64,000 nucleotides of DNA from Cherax quadricarinatus (Eukaryota; Arthropoda; Malacostraca; Decapoda; Parastacidae): the NCBI RefSeq assembly GCF_038502225.1, contig NW_027196427.1:1-64000 (forward strand), written 5' to 3'. The position numbers and the translations under genes were made by a program. This document shows positions 20,240-31,038 of the stretch, piece after piece. Numbering within the stretch: position 1 is the stretch's first letter; each line of letters begins with the position of its first letter. The notes under the pieces were generated by a model. The model was not told the origin of the DNA and did no database searches. It worked only from the letters and a program-made list of their open reading frames with translations.

Positions 20240-20740
20240 TGTGTGATCCCTATTAAGCCTGCGCAATTTTAGATTAAGTAATGTTAATTCAGAAATGCCT
20301 ATGTGAAATAAAGTAAGCTTATGTAAGTTTAGGTGTCAGCTCAGAGGAACCTATGTGAATTATGAAGAGCCTTTGTAATCTCAGATTAGCTTATATTTGA
20401 GTTCAGGCAGACCCATGGAGGCTCATCTCTGTCATTGAGAGCTCATGTACACCTATGTAAGCTCAAATATTCCTTCGTGAGTACAAAGTAACTATGTGAG
20501 CTCAAGCAAGCAGATGTGAGCTCACATGAGCCTGTGTGTCTCCAGGCAATCCTGTGAGAGCCCAGGCGAATCTCTAATCTCAGTTGCTCCACTGAAACAA
20601 TTTATAAACTTCTGTAATCCCAGGTCAGCCTTTTCATGTCTAGGTAACCCGATGTATGTGTCTGAACGTGGGTGAGCCCAGATGAGCATTTGTGAACTTT
20701 AAAAAAAGGTTAAGTAAGCTCAGGTTTGCCTAAGTTAGAC
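20240..20740 (+). repeat. Degenerate ~25-bp minisatellite rich in GAGCTC/CCTATGTGA
   Basis: CCTATGTGA, CTATGTGAGCTCAAGCAAGC, GATGTGAGCTCACATGAGCC and similar words recur roughly every 20-30 bases across 500 bases with heavy divergence. Confidence 0.6.
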
Positions 20741-22380
20741 AATACACGGATTTTGTTAAGTCATCTGGCCAATGCGGTCATGGAGTAATGCTCCTTGAAA
20801 TGAGAATAAAAGGTTTCACAGGAAAATCAGAAAAATACGTATTAAAATTCCTAACGGATATTAGTAAAGTTAATTTATTTAATAAATTAGCCATACTAAC
20901 ATACTTCCTGTCAAGTTACCAAGGGTAATTTATTAGACTGTCGCCTCTTCCCCCTTTTACTACGCCTCTTTCTCTTCGCAATGGCTTCCCTTTATTCACC
21001 TGCATTTTATGTTCACCCTGCATCCAACTTTTCCATTCCTTCATGGGAAGGAATGGCAATTCATATTTGCTCTTTCCCACTTCTGTGTGCGCACGCTTAC
21101 GTTCCTACTGCAATTTTACCCTCACTCTTTCTTAAGCACTTCCAATCTCATTCTCAGAACTCACGAAATATTAATAACACGATTGCAAACAAACCAGGGA
21201 ACGGGCGGGGATTGCACCCATGGCAAGTGAGTTCTGAACCTCCAAGCCGAGTGGCTTTTGCACTGGCTTGGTGTTCAATTCCCGTCCATTCCGTGGATTC
21301 ATATTCTCATGCTATTACAGTGTACCTTCATGGTTGTAAATCTCCTGATGGTGTCGGGCAAGCAGCTGTTTTTCCTTAAAGAGTAATCCGAGATCATTTA
21401 TTAGACTCTGCTAGTGTTTTCACAGCAGAGTTATATATTATTTTCACTGCTGTTGTATACATACCACAATGCCCACCTCGTCATCCGTAGTTGTTTCAGA
21501 CTGCAACAGTGCGTTATTAGGTTTCCAGAAAATAGATTTGTCTCACCCATTGTTCTTTATATCCTTATTTGTTGTTGTTACTCAAATATGATGCCTTGCC
21601 CGATAAAAGGTTTAATAGTAGATGCAAAGAAGTCGTTTACTGCTGTGTCCCAGGACACGCTGATGCTCAGGCCAGTGAATGGACACCGAGTTGCTCCATC
21701 AGCTATGCATGACCTCTAGATTCCCAAAAGGGTATTTCCCAAAGGGGGTGTTTTCCACAGGGATATTTACCTTAGGGGTGTTTTACATGGGTATATCCTA
21801 CAGGGGTATTTCGTTCTCTATGTTTTTTCCAGCACTCTCTCAACACCTCTCCGCCCTCTGACATCAATGGCGAGCTTCGTTCTACCACAACAAATGGTGT
21901 TCTATTAAATCACGTTCCGGATTCTTCCCAGTACTTGCTCTGGCACAATTGCATATCGGACACATGCAAGCCACTCTCAGATACCACATGGAGAAAACAC
22001 CAGCAATGCTCTAAGACGACTCTCAGGTCGCACTGTCAATAAACCAAATCTTACTATATTACCTAGTCTATCAGCGGCACACAGGATTCACTCCCTGCGA
22101 CCTCAATGAACGTCCCACATTTGACGCATTTTGTTTAACGGAACTAACCTATTGCACTAACTTTGATTTATGTGTTAGTCTTGCACTAACCCCATCCTAC
22201 ACTAAGCCCTACACTCACACACCCATAACCCTCACTCATTCGTAATCATCACATGTTCCAACCTCCACACATCCCTTACCACAGGACTGATGACCCTTAA
22301 GTTTTATAATGCAGCTAAGAATTAGGTGCATTTGAAGCAAATTAGATTTGGTATTCACACGTCACTACCTGGACACTGAT
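20741..22380. other. No gene recognised
   Basis: At 21120-21300 is a SINE-like stretch (AATAACACGATTGCAAACAAACC, GGGCGGGGATTGCACCCATGG) related to the pieces at 19.9 and 49.8 kb. At 21725-21830 a GGGTATTTCCC-like word repeats about every 20 bases. A 132-codon plus-strand frame at 20981-21379 runs through the SINE-like stretch and is not a credible gene. Confidence 0.5.
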
Positions 22381-22863
22381 ATCCCCACCGTATCAATAAA
22401 AATGGAAAATTATGAGATATACAGCTATAAAATAATTGAAAGCTTCCACTAAGAAATATCAACAGTTTTGAAGCTAAAATAAGACATTCTCTTCTTATCT
22501 CAGAAATACCAATATCTGAAAATTTACCAGAACATTAAGTTTGAAGCCAATCTAAATATAAATTATCAAGCAATCAGCGTTGAAAGGTGAAAGTAATAAC
22601 ACAAAGAACGCAGAAATTATCGCATGAAAATCAGTATTTCATGTTTTTCCAGTTTCTTCTTTGAAAAATGACAAACTGGGATGAAAACAGGTCTAAATAA
22701 ATCCAAACTTTTTTGTTGAGTAACATGCACCAGCGTTCAAGGTTCGGATAATTATGCAGGTAAACTAGATAATTTAACCGAAGATAACAACAAAGTCTAA
22801 CACTGTAATTTATTTCTGAGCAGAATAGGAATTCTTTAGTTATTTTAAGGAAACCGCTTTATT

Positions 22864-23644
22864 AAAACTTACAATTTAAAACTTACAATTTAAAACTTAC
22901 AATTTAACACTTACAATTTAAAACTTACAATTTAAAACATACAATTTAAAACTTACAATTTAAAACTTACAATTTAAAACTTACAATTTAAAACTTACAA
23001 TTTAAAACTTACAATTTAACACTTACAATTTAAAACTTACAATTTAAAACTTACAATTTAAAACTTACAATTTAAAACTTACAATTTAAAACTTACAATT
23101 TAAAACTTACAATTTAAAACTTACAATTTAAAACTTACAATTTAACACTTACAATTTAAAACTTACAATTTAAAACTTACAATTTAAAACTTACAATTTA
23201 AAACTTACAATTTAAAACTTACAATTTAAAACTTACAATTTAACACTTACAATTTAACACTTACAATTTAAAACTTACAATTTAAAACTTACAATTTAAA
23301 ACTTACAATTTAACACTTACAATTTAACACTTACAATTTAAAACTTACAATTTAACACTTACAATTTAAAACTTACAATTTAAAACTTACAATTTAAAAC
23401 TTACAATTTAAAACTTACAATTTAAAACTTACAATTTAAAACTTACAATTTAAAACTTACAATTTAAAACTTACAATTTAACACTTACAATTTAAAACTT
23501 ACAATTTAACACTTACAATTTAAAACTTACAATTTAACACTTACAATTTAACACTTACAATTTAAAACTTACAATTTAAAACTTACAATTTAAAACTTAC
23601 AATTTAAAACTTACAATTTAAAACTTACAATTTAAAACTTACAC
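22864..23644 (+). repeat. 14-bp minisatellite, ~56 copies
   Basis: Unit AAACTTACAATTTA with a recurrent variant ACACTTACAATTTA and a single ACATACAATTTA. It is flanked on the right by a SINE. Confidence 0.98.
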
Positions 23645-23704
23645 AGCCAGAAACCATGGTAAAGCTTCCATTAAGGAACAACACATCAACAATTATTACA
23701 GGGA

Positions 23705-23978
23705 CGCCCGTAGTTCGAATTATTAGAGCACTCAGCTCACACACTGACGTCCAGGGGTCGATCCCCGGTACGGGTGGAAACATTAGGACGTGTTTTCTTA
23801 GGACACCTACTGTCCATGTTCACCTATCACTAAAATAGGTACCTGGGTGTTAGTCGACTGGTGTGGGTCGCATCCTGGGAACAAAATTGATTTAATTTAC
23901 CCGAAATGCTCTGCATAACAAGCGGCTTTCTGTGTACTAGTAACATGTCACTGATGTCAGCTTGTAAAAATAAAGGTT
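23705..23978 (+). repeat. tRNA-derived SINE, copy 1
   Basis: The head has a B-box-like GGGGTCGATCCCC and ends GGGTGGAAACATT. The body has TAGGTACCTGGGTGTTAGTCGACTGG and GTGGGTCGCATCCTGGG. The tail runs into (TAA)n. The same body is at 24850-25075 (-), 25815-26112 (+) and 46836-47072 (-). Confidence 0.85.
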
Positions 23979-23979
<1 letters not shown>

Positions 23980-24020
<41 letters not shown>

Positions 24021-24042
24021 TATTATTATTATTATTATTATT
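23980..24042. repeat. (TAA)n/(ATT)n back-to-back microsatellite
   Basis: (TAA)n turns into (ATT)n without a spacer, so the whole is a simple-sequence palindrome. Confidence 0.95.
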
Positions 24043-24139
24043 CAACGTCTGTGGAATGTGAGTCATTCAGTGTGGGACTAAGGAATGGGGTGATCAACCA
24101 AGTTCCTTGTTTCAAGAGACCTTCATCAGCATCAAGAAA

Positions 24140-24243
24140 ACAATAACAGCCTCGTTGATCAGGCCATGATCCACCAGGAGGCCTGGTCATGTACGAGGCC
24201 GCGGGCACGTTGATCCCCGGAATGCCCTCCAGGTAAAATAAAT
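24140..24243 (+). repeat. LINE 3' tail fragment
   Basis: Matches the 3' end of the LINE at 29723-31037 (GATCAGGC.ATGATCCACCAGGAGGCCTGGTCA..., GGAATGCCCTCCAGGTAAA). Confidence 0.8.
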
Positions 24244-24475
24244 ACTAGACCAATTCTAGATAAAAAGTGGAGGGATGGTACGTGGAGGGATGGTACCCTG
24301 ACCCTCCATTAACAATACCAATCTTCTTCTAAGAGGGACACGCGAAGATTGAAAATTGGACGCCAATCACAGGAGGTTTTCACCAATTATCACACGGAAT
24401 GACCTAAATAAGATAAGACAAGATAAGATAAGATTTCGTTCGGATCTTTAACCCTGGAGGGTTAGCCACCCAGGA

Positions 24476-24841
24476 TAACATAAGAACATAAGAACATAAG
24501 AATGTAGGAACACTGCAGAAGGCCTACTGGCCCATACGAGGCAGGTCCTTATCAAAACGACATCTACCTAAAGCTACTCAAGAAATAACTCCCGTACCCC
24601 TTAACACCAATCAAACCCAGCCCCTCCCACTCATATATTTGTCCAGTCTCTTCTTAAAGCTACCCAAGGTCCTAACCTCTATCAGCCCACTGGGAAGACT
24701 GTTCCACGCATCTACAACTCTGTTAGAAAACCAGTCCTTTCTAAATCTAAATTTATCCAACTTAAATCCATTATTCCTGGTTCTTACCTGGTTCGACACC
24801 CTCAGTACTTTATTAATGTCTCCCTTGTTTATGCCCGTCAT
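24476..24841 (-). pseudogene. CR1-like LINE 3' fragment inserted in a SINE
   Basis: The minus-strand frame from 24841 to 24611 reads ...VRTRNNGFKLDKFRFRK..., WFSNRVVDAWNSLPSGL, SFKKRLDKYM, the C-terminal end of CR1-group ORF2. It ends in a short octamer repeat (CTTATGTT)n, a CR1-type 3' terminus. Flanks GCACTGAC and TTATCCTGGGTGGCTAACCC are contiguous in the intact SINE at 25815-26112 apart from a few bases, so the LINE split a SINE. Confidence 0.85.
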
Positions 24842-25075
24842 CCACGTCAGTGCGTCATCGAGGACTGTCTAACTTATTTCCATTGGGGTCCTCAATCTTG
24901 TCCCCCAGGATGCGACCCACACCAGTCGACTAACACCCAGGTACCTATTTGCTGCTAGGTGAACAGGGCAACAGGTGTAAGGAAACGTGTCGAAATGTTT
25001 CCACCCGCCGGGAATCGAACCCGGGCCCTCCGTGTGTGAAGTGGGAGCTTTAGCCACCAGGCCACCGGGCCACAG
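24842..25075 (-). repeat. tRNA-derived SINE, copy 2
   Basis: Inverted copy of the SINE at 25815. The head reads GGCCCGGTGGCCTGGTGG on the minus strand, with B box GGGTTCGATTCCC. Its 3' part continues at 24420-24475 beyond the LINE insertion. Confidence 0.9.
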
Positions 25076-25485
25076 TATGCCTACGCGTGCAGATAGTCCT
25101 GTGAATTTTGTCCAAGATTCACTAACGTTGAAAATTTGATGCCGATCGAATAAGATGTTCTTGAGGTATAAATTAAAAATTTTTGAAGAAATAAACGAAC
25201 CAAAGTTAGGAATTTTTATTTTGTTTTATAGTTTTTTTCTCATTTATATTTGATTCAGAATTTTAAGAAAATCTAACATGACAAAATTGGTTTAAAATGG
25301 CAAACTGGCACCATAGAGCTCAAATTTAATACAAAAATACATCAAATTAATGGTTTGAAGCCTATCAGAAGATGAATTCTCTATTTTATGGGAACCAATT
25401 TAAGTCAGCAAATTGAAATTAACCCATTTCAAGGTGAATTCACCAACGGTGAATTTTTGAAATCAATCTTAAAAATCATTCTCCA
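25076..25485. other. Ancient repeat units, no gene
   Basis: Two units of the degenerate GAAGCCGATC family (block starts 25136 and 25352), AT-rich. Confidence 0.55.
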
Positions 25486-25592
25486 GTTTACCTGGAGTTT
25501 ACCTGGAGAGAGTTTCGGGGGTCAACGCCCCCGCGGCCCGGTCTGTGACCAGGCCTCCTGGTGGATCAGCGCCTGATCAACCAGCCTGTTGC
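25486..25592 (-). repeat. LINE 3' tail fragment
   Basis: The reverse complement carries GATCCACCAGGAGGCCTGGTCACAGACCGGGCC and GTTGACCCCCGAAACTCT, the tail of the LINE at 29723-31037. Confidence 0.85.
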
Positions 25593-25814
25593 AGTCATAT
25601 GAATCTACAAAAATTTCAAATTTGGAAGTATGGGCTGTCATTCTTGCTGACAGAATACATCAATAACAATATTCTGAAGCCAATCAGAATAAACTTTCTT
25701 CAGTTATTCAATCTGAATGAACATAATCATTCATTCATTGAAATGGGAAAATAGTGACTTATACCAGTCCAAAACAGCTGGACCCTTGCGCTCAGGAAAC
25801 CAGGAAACCAGGCC

Positions 25815-26112
25815 CGGTGGCCCGGTGGCCTGGTGGCTAAAGCTCCCGCTTCACACACGGAGGGCCCGGGTTCGATTCCCGGCGGGTGGAAACATTTCGA
25901 CACGTTTCCTTACACCTGTTGTCCTGTTCACCTAGCAGCAAATAGGTACCTGGGTGTTAGTCGACTGGTGTGGGTCGCATCCTGGGGGACAAGATTAAGG
26001 ACCCCAATGGAAATAAGTTAGACAGTCCTCGATGACGCACTGACTTTCTTGGGTTATCCTGGGTGGCTAACCCTCCGGGGTTAAAAATCCGAACGAAATC
26101 TTATTTTATCTT
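25815..26112 (+). repeat. tRNA-derived SINE, copy 3 (most complete)
   Basis: The tRNA-like head GGCCCGGTGGCCTGGTGGCT, about 70 bases, has an A-box-like TGGCCTGGTGGC and B box GGGTTCGATTCCC. The body has GGTACCTGGGTGTTAGTCGA and the tail GGGTTATCCTGGGTGGCTAACC then GAACGAAATCTTATTTTATC. The anticodon region is not convincing for a functional tRNA, so I call a SINE, not a tRNA gene. Confidence 0.9.
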
Positions 26113-26321
26113 ACCAGTGGTGAAAATTTGAAGCCTATCAGGTAATTCATTCCCCAGCTACTGCACGAATTCAATGATATCAAATTTTTAACGATTTTAC
26201 GACATAAATAAACTTTCCAGCACTCAAAAATAAAACTTAATGGGCACTATCGTGGCCGTAACGTGCCTCAGATATTGTATTATAAAGAAGAATGAAGAAA
26301 CACAAAGTTACTATTACAACC

Positions 26322-26670
26322 CAAGTTCATCAGAATCAAGTTCATCAGAATCAAGTTCATCAGAATCAAGTTCATCAGAATCAAGTTCATCAGAATCAAG
26401 TTCATCAGAATCAAGTTCATCAGAATCAAGTTCATCAGAATCAAGTTCATCAGAATCAAGTTCATCAGAATCAAGTTCATCAGAATCAAGTTCATCAGAA
26501 TCAAGTTCATCAGAATCAAGTTCATCAGAATCAAGTTCATCAGAATCAAGTTCATCAGAATCAAGTTCATCAGAATCAAGTTCATCAGAATCAAGTTCAT
26601 CAGAATCAAGTTCATCAGAATCAAGTTCATCAGAATCAAGTTCATCAAAATCAAGTTCATCAGAATCAAG
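26322..26670 (+). repeat. 15-bp minisatellite, ~23 copies
   Basis: Unit CAAGTTCATCAGAAT, almost uniform. Because 15 is a multiple of three, long read-through frames appear on both strands (for example SSSES pentads). I do not regard them as genes. Confidence 0.98.
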
Positions 26671-26984
26671 GAATTGGGTAAAACTTTGATTGTTGTCATG
26701 GCCACACGTGTAAAACCTCTTATGGATGCTTGGGCTGGTCAAACCAAGTATTAATCAATGTAAAATAGTTGACTTGTACTGGTTTATCAAATCCATTAGT
26801 AATCAGTAAAATCGGTTTAATTGACCTTTAAGTAGAAAAATATCGAGCTTTCAAAAAATCCATAATAATTATGCCAGTACCTTTTCGAGAATAAAGGTAT
26901 CAAAATGTCACCAAGACACGCCATTAAACATACGTGAGTGTGGATTGAGACACTTATGCAGCATATGGGAATCTTTATTCAGGA

Positions 26985-27018
26985 AACGTTTCGCCACACA
27001 GTGGCTTCATCAGTCCAA
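26985..27018 (-). ncRNA. Hammerhead ribozyme motif, left arm
   Basis: The minus strand reads GGACTGATGAAGCCACTGTG then TGGCGAAACGTTTC. The CUGAUGA box, stem II GCCAC/GTGGC and GAAAC box are all present. It is the mirror of the motif at 27190-27225. Confidence 0.8.
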
Positions 27019-27189
27019 TACAAAGAGGAAGGCGTAAGGAGAGGAGGAGAACGAGGTAATCAGTCCCTCAACCTGGAGTCGATGTGTTCAGTCCATCAAT
27101 CTTGTAGATTGATGGACTGAACACATCGACTCCAGGTTGAGGGACTGATTACCTCATTCTCCTCCTCTCCTTACGCCTTCCTCTTTGTA

Positions 27190-27225
27190 TTGGACTGATG
27201 AAGCCACTGTGTGGCGAAACGTTTC
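27190..27225 (+). ncRNA. Hammerhead ribozyme motif, right arm
   Basis: CTGATGA at 27195-27201, stem II GCCAC-TGT-GTGGC at 27203-27215, GAAAC at 27216-27220, then GTTTC. G8 and G12 of the hammerhead core are kept. Stem III would be only 1-2 bp, as in Penelope-like and retrozyme hammerheads, which often need dimer pairing to cleave. It is followed by CTGAATAAAGATTCCC. Confidence 0.8.
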
Positions 27226-27796
27226 CTGAATAAAGATTCCCATATGCTGCATAAGTGTCTCAATCTTCAACTTGTCGGTTTTTCAAACCATTCATCACAT
27301 ACGTGAGTATAGTAATGTTGAGGTTGATCAGAGGGGTCTGTCTCCACCTGTCACACTCGAAGAAAATTTGGGAATGTCCTATGTAACATTGTGCATAGGT
27401 TACCCACGTATGTAGATAGACCCAGGAATCTTTTCCCGGTTTCATTACGCAAGTGTTGGAATATTAAACCGATCGAATAATACGTTCTCGAGTACTAAAA
27501 AAAATACGGGAAAGCAAACGAAATTCTTGCTTAGAATATTAAAGTCTCTCCTCGTTAATCTTTAAATCAATCTTTTATACAAAAAATATTTGATTCTGAG
27601 CTTTTTAATTCCAATTTGATATAATTTGCCGAAAAAAAAGATAAGCTGGCAACCACACAGCACCAAATTAAAACACGGCAGTTTTTAGGGTTTGAAGACG
27701 ATCGGAAGAGGTATTTTCTAGTTATGATATTTGAAAACTTTAAAAAATTACTAAATGAAATTTACATAGCTCAGAGTGACAAAATGTGTTTTAAAA

Positions 27797-27962
27797 GTTT
27801 AAATAAGATCAAGAAGTTTAAATAAGATCAAGAAGTTTAAATAAGATCAAGAAGTTTAAATAAGATCAAGAAGTTTAAATAAGATCAAGAAGTTTAAATA
27901 AGATCAAGAAGTTTAAATAAGATCAAGAAGTTTAAATAAGATCAAGAAGTTTAAAGAAGATC
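27797..27962 (+). repeat. 19-bp minisatellite, ~9 copies
   Basis: Unit GTTTAAATAAGATCAAGAA. The last copy reads TTTAAAGAAGATCAGG. Confidence 0.97.
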
Positions 27963-27995
27963 AGGATAATTGGCTATAAATGACCATTATTTTTA

Positions 27996-28130
27996 AAGGG
28001 GTGGACCGGTAAGCCAGCGGAAGGCCTCGGTCAGATGACCAAAGCTCCAAAGGCGGGTCATCATCTAAGACCCGCGTCAGGAAACACTAGCCCTGTTTCC
28101 TGACAAACCTTACCTAACCTAACCTAGAAG
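27996..28130 (+). repeat. Short dispersed repeat (copy at 49425-49570 inverted)
   Basis: GGGGTGGACCGGTAAGCCAG..., GGCGGGTCATCATCTAAGACCCGC and an internal hairpin GTCAGGAAACA...TGTTTCCTGAC, ending CCTAACCTAACCT. The inverted copy near 49.5 kb keeps all three parts. A short SINE or MITE; no TIR or tRNA head is seen. Confidence 0.8.
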
Positions 28131-28348
28131 ATCAAGAAGTGCATTTTTTAGTAATTAATCTGATTCTAACGATTCAGAATATTTTCTTTTAATTATTTCA
28201 ATAAAATTGAAGTCCGCAGCCACTAACATTAAACACAAGGACATCATCAACTATATAATTACATCGTAAATATTTTTGAAGCCAATTAGAAGCATTCATT
28301 AACTTTTGAATAAAAATTAATTTCACTATTCTACAAATCTGCAAATTT

Positions 28349-28662
28349 GCAGCTATAGCAGCCAATAGCAACATGCAGCTATAGCAGCCAATAGCAACAT
28401 GCAGCTATAGCAGCCAATAGCAACATGCAGCTATAGCAGCCAATAGCAACATGCAGCTATAGCAGCCAACAGCAACATGCAGCTATAGCAGCCAATAGCA
28501 ACATGCAGCTATAGCAGCCAACAGCAACATGCAGCTATAGCAGCCAATAGCAACATGCAGCTATAGCAGCCAATAGCAACATGCAGCTATAGCAGCCAAT
28601 AGCAACATGCAGCTATAGCAGCCAATAGCAACATGCAGCTATAGCAGCCAATAGCAACATGC
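28349..28662 (+). repeat. 26-bp minisatellite, 12 copies
   Basis: Unit GCAGCTATAGCAGCCAATAG then CAACAT. A few units have CAACAGC for CAATAGC. The preceding GCAAATTTGCAGC belongs to the ancient repeat, suggesting the array grew from it. Confidence 0.98.
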
Positions 28663-28741
28663 ATCTTGTGTCCAAGAAACTATGGTCAAAATTTCAAGTC
28701 GATTAGACGAGTCGTTCACTGAGTTCTCAGGGTCACCACCT

Positions 28742-28925
28742 GGGTCTTGTCGCGGATCTTGTTGCGGGTCTTGTCGCGGGTCTTGTCGCGGGTCTTGTCG
28801 CGGGTCTTGTCGCGGGTCTTGTCGCGGGTCTTGTTGCGGGTCTTGTCGCGGGTCTTGTCGCGGGTCTTGTCGCGGGTCTTGTCGCGGGTCTTGTCGCGGG
28901 TCTTGTCGCAGGTCGCGGCAAGACC
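28742..28925 (+). repeat. 12-bp minisatellite, ~14 copies
   Basis: Unit GGGTCTTGTCGC with occasional GTTGC. The right end carries an inverted piece (GGTCGCGGCAAGACCCGCG). The 12-bp period keeps frames open on both strands. Confidence 0.97.
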
Positions 28926-29138
28926 CGCGAATCTACTACTACCACGACCTTTGTTTTTGCTATTTTACTGAGTCAACAAATTTTCCAGCACATCAACTTA
29001 GTTGTCTTTAAACTATGAAGTCGTTGAGATGAGAAAAAAATGAAATTCTTGAACGTGATTTAACGCAAAAAAAAAAAAATATTTTGTACATAAAATGGTT
29101 AAATCTGCTTTAAGGTAAACAAACATGAACACTGAAAA

Positions 29139-29711
29139 TGTATGTGCTGACTAGACGATGTATGTGCTGACTAGACGATGTATGTGCTGACTAGACGATG
29201 TATGTGCTGACTAGACGATGTATGTGCTGACTAGACGATGTATGTGCTGACTAGACGATGTATGTGCTGACTAGACGATGTATGTGCTGATTAGACGATG
29301 TATGTGCTGACTAGACGATGTATGTGCTGACTAGACGATGCATGCGCTGACTAGACGATGTATGTGCTGACTAGACGATGTATGTGCTGACTAGACGATG
29401 TATGTGCTGACTAGACGATTTATGTGCTGACTAGACGATGTATGTGCTGACTAGACGATGTATGTGCTGACTAGACGATGTATGTGCTGACTAGACGATG
29501 TATGTGCTGACTAAACGATGTATGTGCTGACTAGACGATGTATGTGCTGACTAGACGATGCATGTGCTGACTAGACGATGTATGTGCTGACTAGACGATG
29601 TATGTGCTGACTAGACGATGTATGTGCTGACTAGACGATGTATGTGCTGACTAGACGATGTATATGCTGACTAGACGATGCATGTGCTGACTAGACGATG
29701 TATGTGCTGAC
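29139..29711 (+). repeat. 20-bp satellite, left block, ~28 copies
   Basis: Unit ATGTATGTGCTGACTAGACG, nearly homogeneous. It continues at 31039 beyond an inserted LINE. Confidence 0.98.
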
Positions 29712-29722
29712 GATCTATGTGC

Positions 29723-31037
29723 TCCTGTCTGTCTCAACTATTGGATCACTACGACAAGGTCCTTGATGCACTAGAAGACAAAAAGAATGCAGATGTAATA
29801 TATACAGACTTTGCAAAAGCCTTCGACAAGTGTGACCATGGCGTAATAGAGCACAAAATGCGTGCTAAAGGAATAACAGGAAAAGTCGGTCGATGGATCT
29901 ATAATTTCCTCACTAACAGAACACAGAGAGTAGTAGTCAACAGAGTAAAGTCCGAGGCAGCCACGGTGAAAAGCTCTGTTCCACAAGGCACAGTACTCGT
30001 TCCCATCTTGTTCCTCATCCTCATATCTGACATAGACAAGGATGTCAGCCACAGCACCGTGTCTTCCTTTGCAGATGACACCCGAATCTGCATGACAGTG
30101 TCTTCCATTGCAGACACTGCAAGGCTCCAGGCGGACATCAACCAAATCTTTCAGTGGGCTGCAGAAAACAATATTAAGTTCAACGATGAGAAATTTCAAT
30201 TACTCAGATATGGTAAACACGAGGAAATTAAATCTTCATCAGAGTACAAAACAAATTCTGGCCCCAAAATAGAGCGTAACACCAACGTCAAAGACCTGGG
30301 AGTGATCATGTCGGAGGATCTCACCTTCAAGGACCATAACATTGTATCAATCGCATCTGCTAGAAAAATGACAGGATGGATAATGAGAACCTTCAAAACT
30401 AGGGATGCCAAGCCCATGATTACACTCTTCAGGTCACTTGTTCTATCTAGGCTGGAATATTGCTGCACACTAACAGCACTTTCAAGGCAGGTGAAATTGC
30501 TGACCTAGAAAATGTACAGAGAACCTTCACGGCGCGCATAACGGGGATAAAACACCTCAATTACTGGGAGCGCTTGAGGTTCCTGAACCTGTATTCCCTG
30601 GAACGCAGGCGGGAGAGATACATGATTATATACACCTGGAAAATCCTTGAGAGACTAGTACCGAACTTGCACACGAAAATCACTCACTACGAAAGCAAAA
30701 GACTTGGCAGACGATGCAACATCCCCCCAATGAAAAGCAGGGGTGTCACTAGCACATTAAGAGACCATACAATTAGTGTCAGGGGCCCGAAACTGTTCAA
30801 CTGCCTCCCAGCATACATAAGGGGGATTACCAACAGACCCCTGGCAGTCTTCAAGCTGGCACTGGACAAGCACCTAAAGTCGGTTCCTGATCAGCCGGGC
30901 TGTGGCTCGTACGTTGGTTTGCGTGCAGCCAGCAGTAACAGCCTGGTTCATCAGGCTCTGATCCACCAGGAGGCCTGGTCACAGACCGGGCCGCAGGGGC
31001 GTTGACCCCCGGAACTCTCTCCACGTAAACTCCAGGT
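29723..31037 (+). pseudogene. CR1/Jockey-group LINE, 5'-truncated, one frameshift
   Basis: An RT frame from about 29723 to 30470 contains YTDFAKAFDKCDHGVIEHK, VPQGTVLVPILFLILISDI, the catalytic FADDTRI, LGVIMSEDLTF and SRLEYCC. After a frameshift near 30470 a second frame to 31005 reads ADLENVQRTFTARITG, LERRRERYMIIYTWKIL and VRGPKLFNCLPAYIR. The 3' tail GGAGGCCTGGTCACAGACCG to CTCCAGGTAA is shared with 24.1, 25.5 and 31.7 kb. It sits inside a 20-bp satellite and is fairly young: only one frame break is seen in 430 codons. Confidence 0.9.
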
Positions 31038-31038
31038 A

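Larger units (their letters stand above)
26943..27265. repeat. 323-bp palindrome: 160-bp arms, 3-nt spacer
   Basis: Arms 26943-27102 and 27106-27265 are exact reverse complements except for one base (GAACGAGG versus GAATGAGG). The centre is CAATCTTGTAGATTG. Each arm carries a hammerhead motif, so two Penelope-type 3' ends are joined head to head. Confidence 0.97.

Noticed and set aside
20981..21379. 132-residue protein
   Set aside because: The frame crosses SINE-like sequence, with no domain or splice context.
22864..23644. CRISPR-like regular array
   Set aside because: Repeats are contiguous 14-mers without spacers. The same holds for the other arrays, and the setting is eukaryotic.
25815..25888. 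Functional tRNA gene
   Set aside because: A- and B-box-like words are present, but the body continues into a SINE and I could not fold a convincing cloverleaf with an anticodon stem.
26240..26742. Long open frames on both strands, including a Ser/Glu (SSSES) repeat protein
   Set aside because: They are read-through of a 15-bp array, whose period is a multiple of three. There is no non-repetitive domain, splice signal or codon bias.
28682..29011. Cys/Gly/Arg repeat protein (SCRG)n
   Set aside because: Read-through of a 12-bp minisatellite, open in three frames at once.
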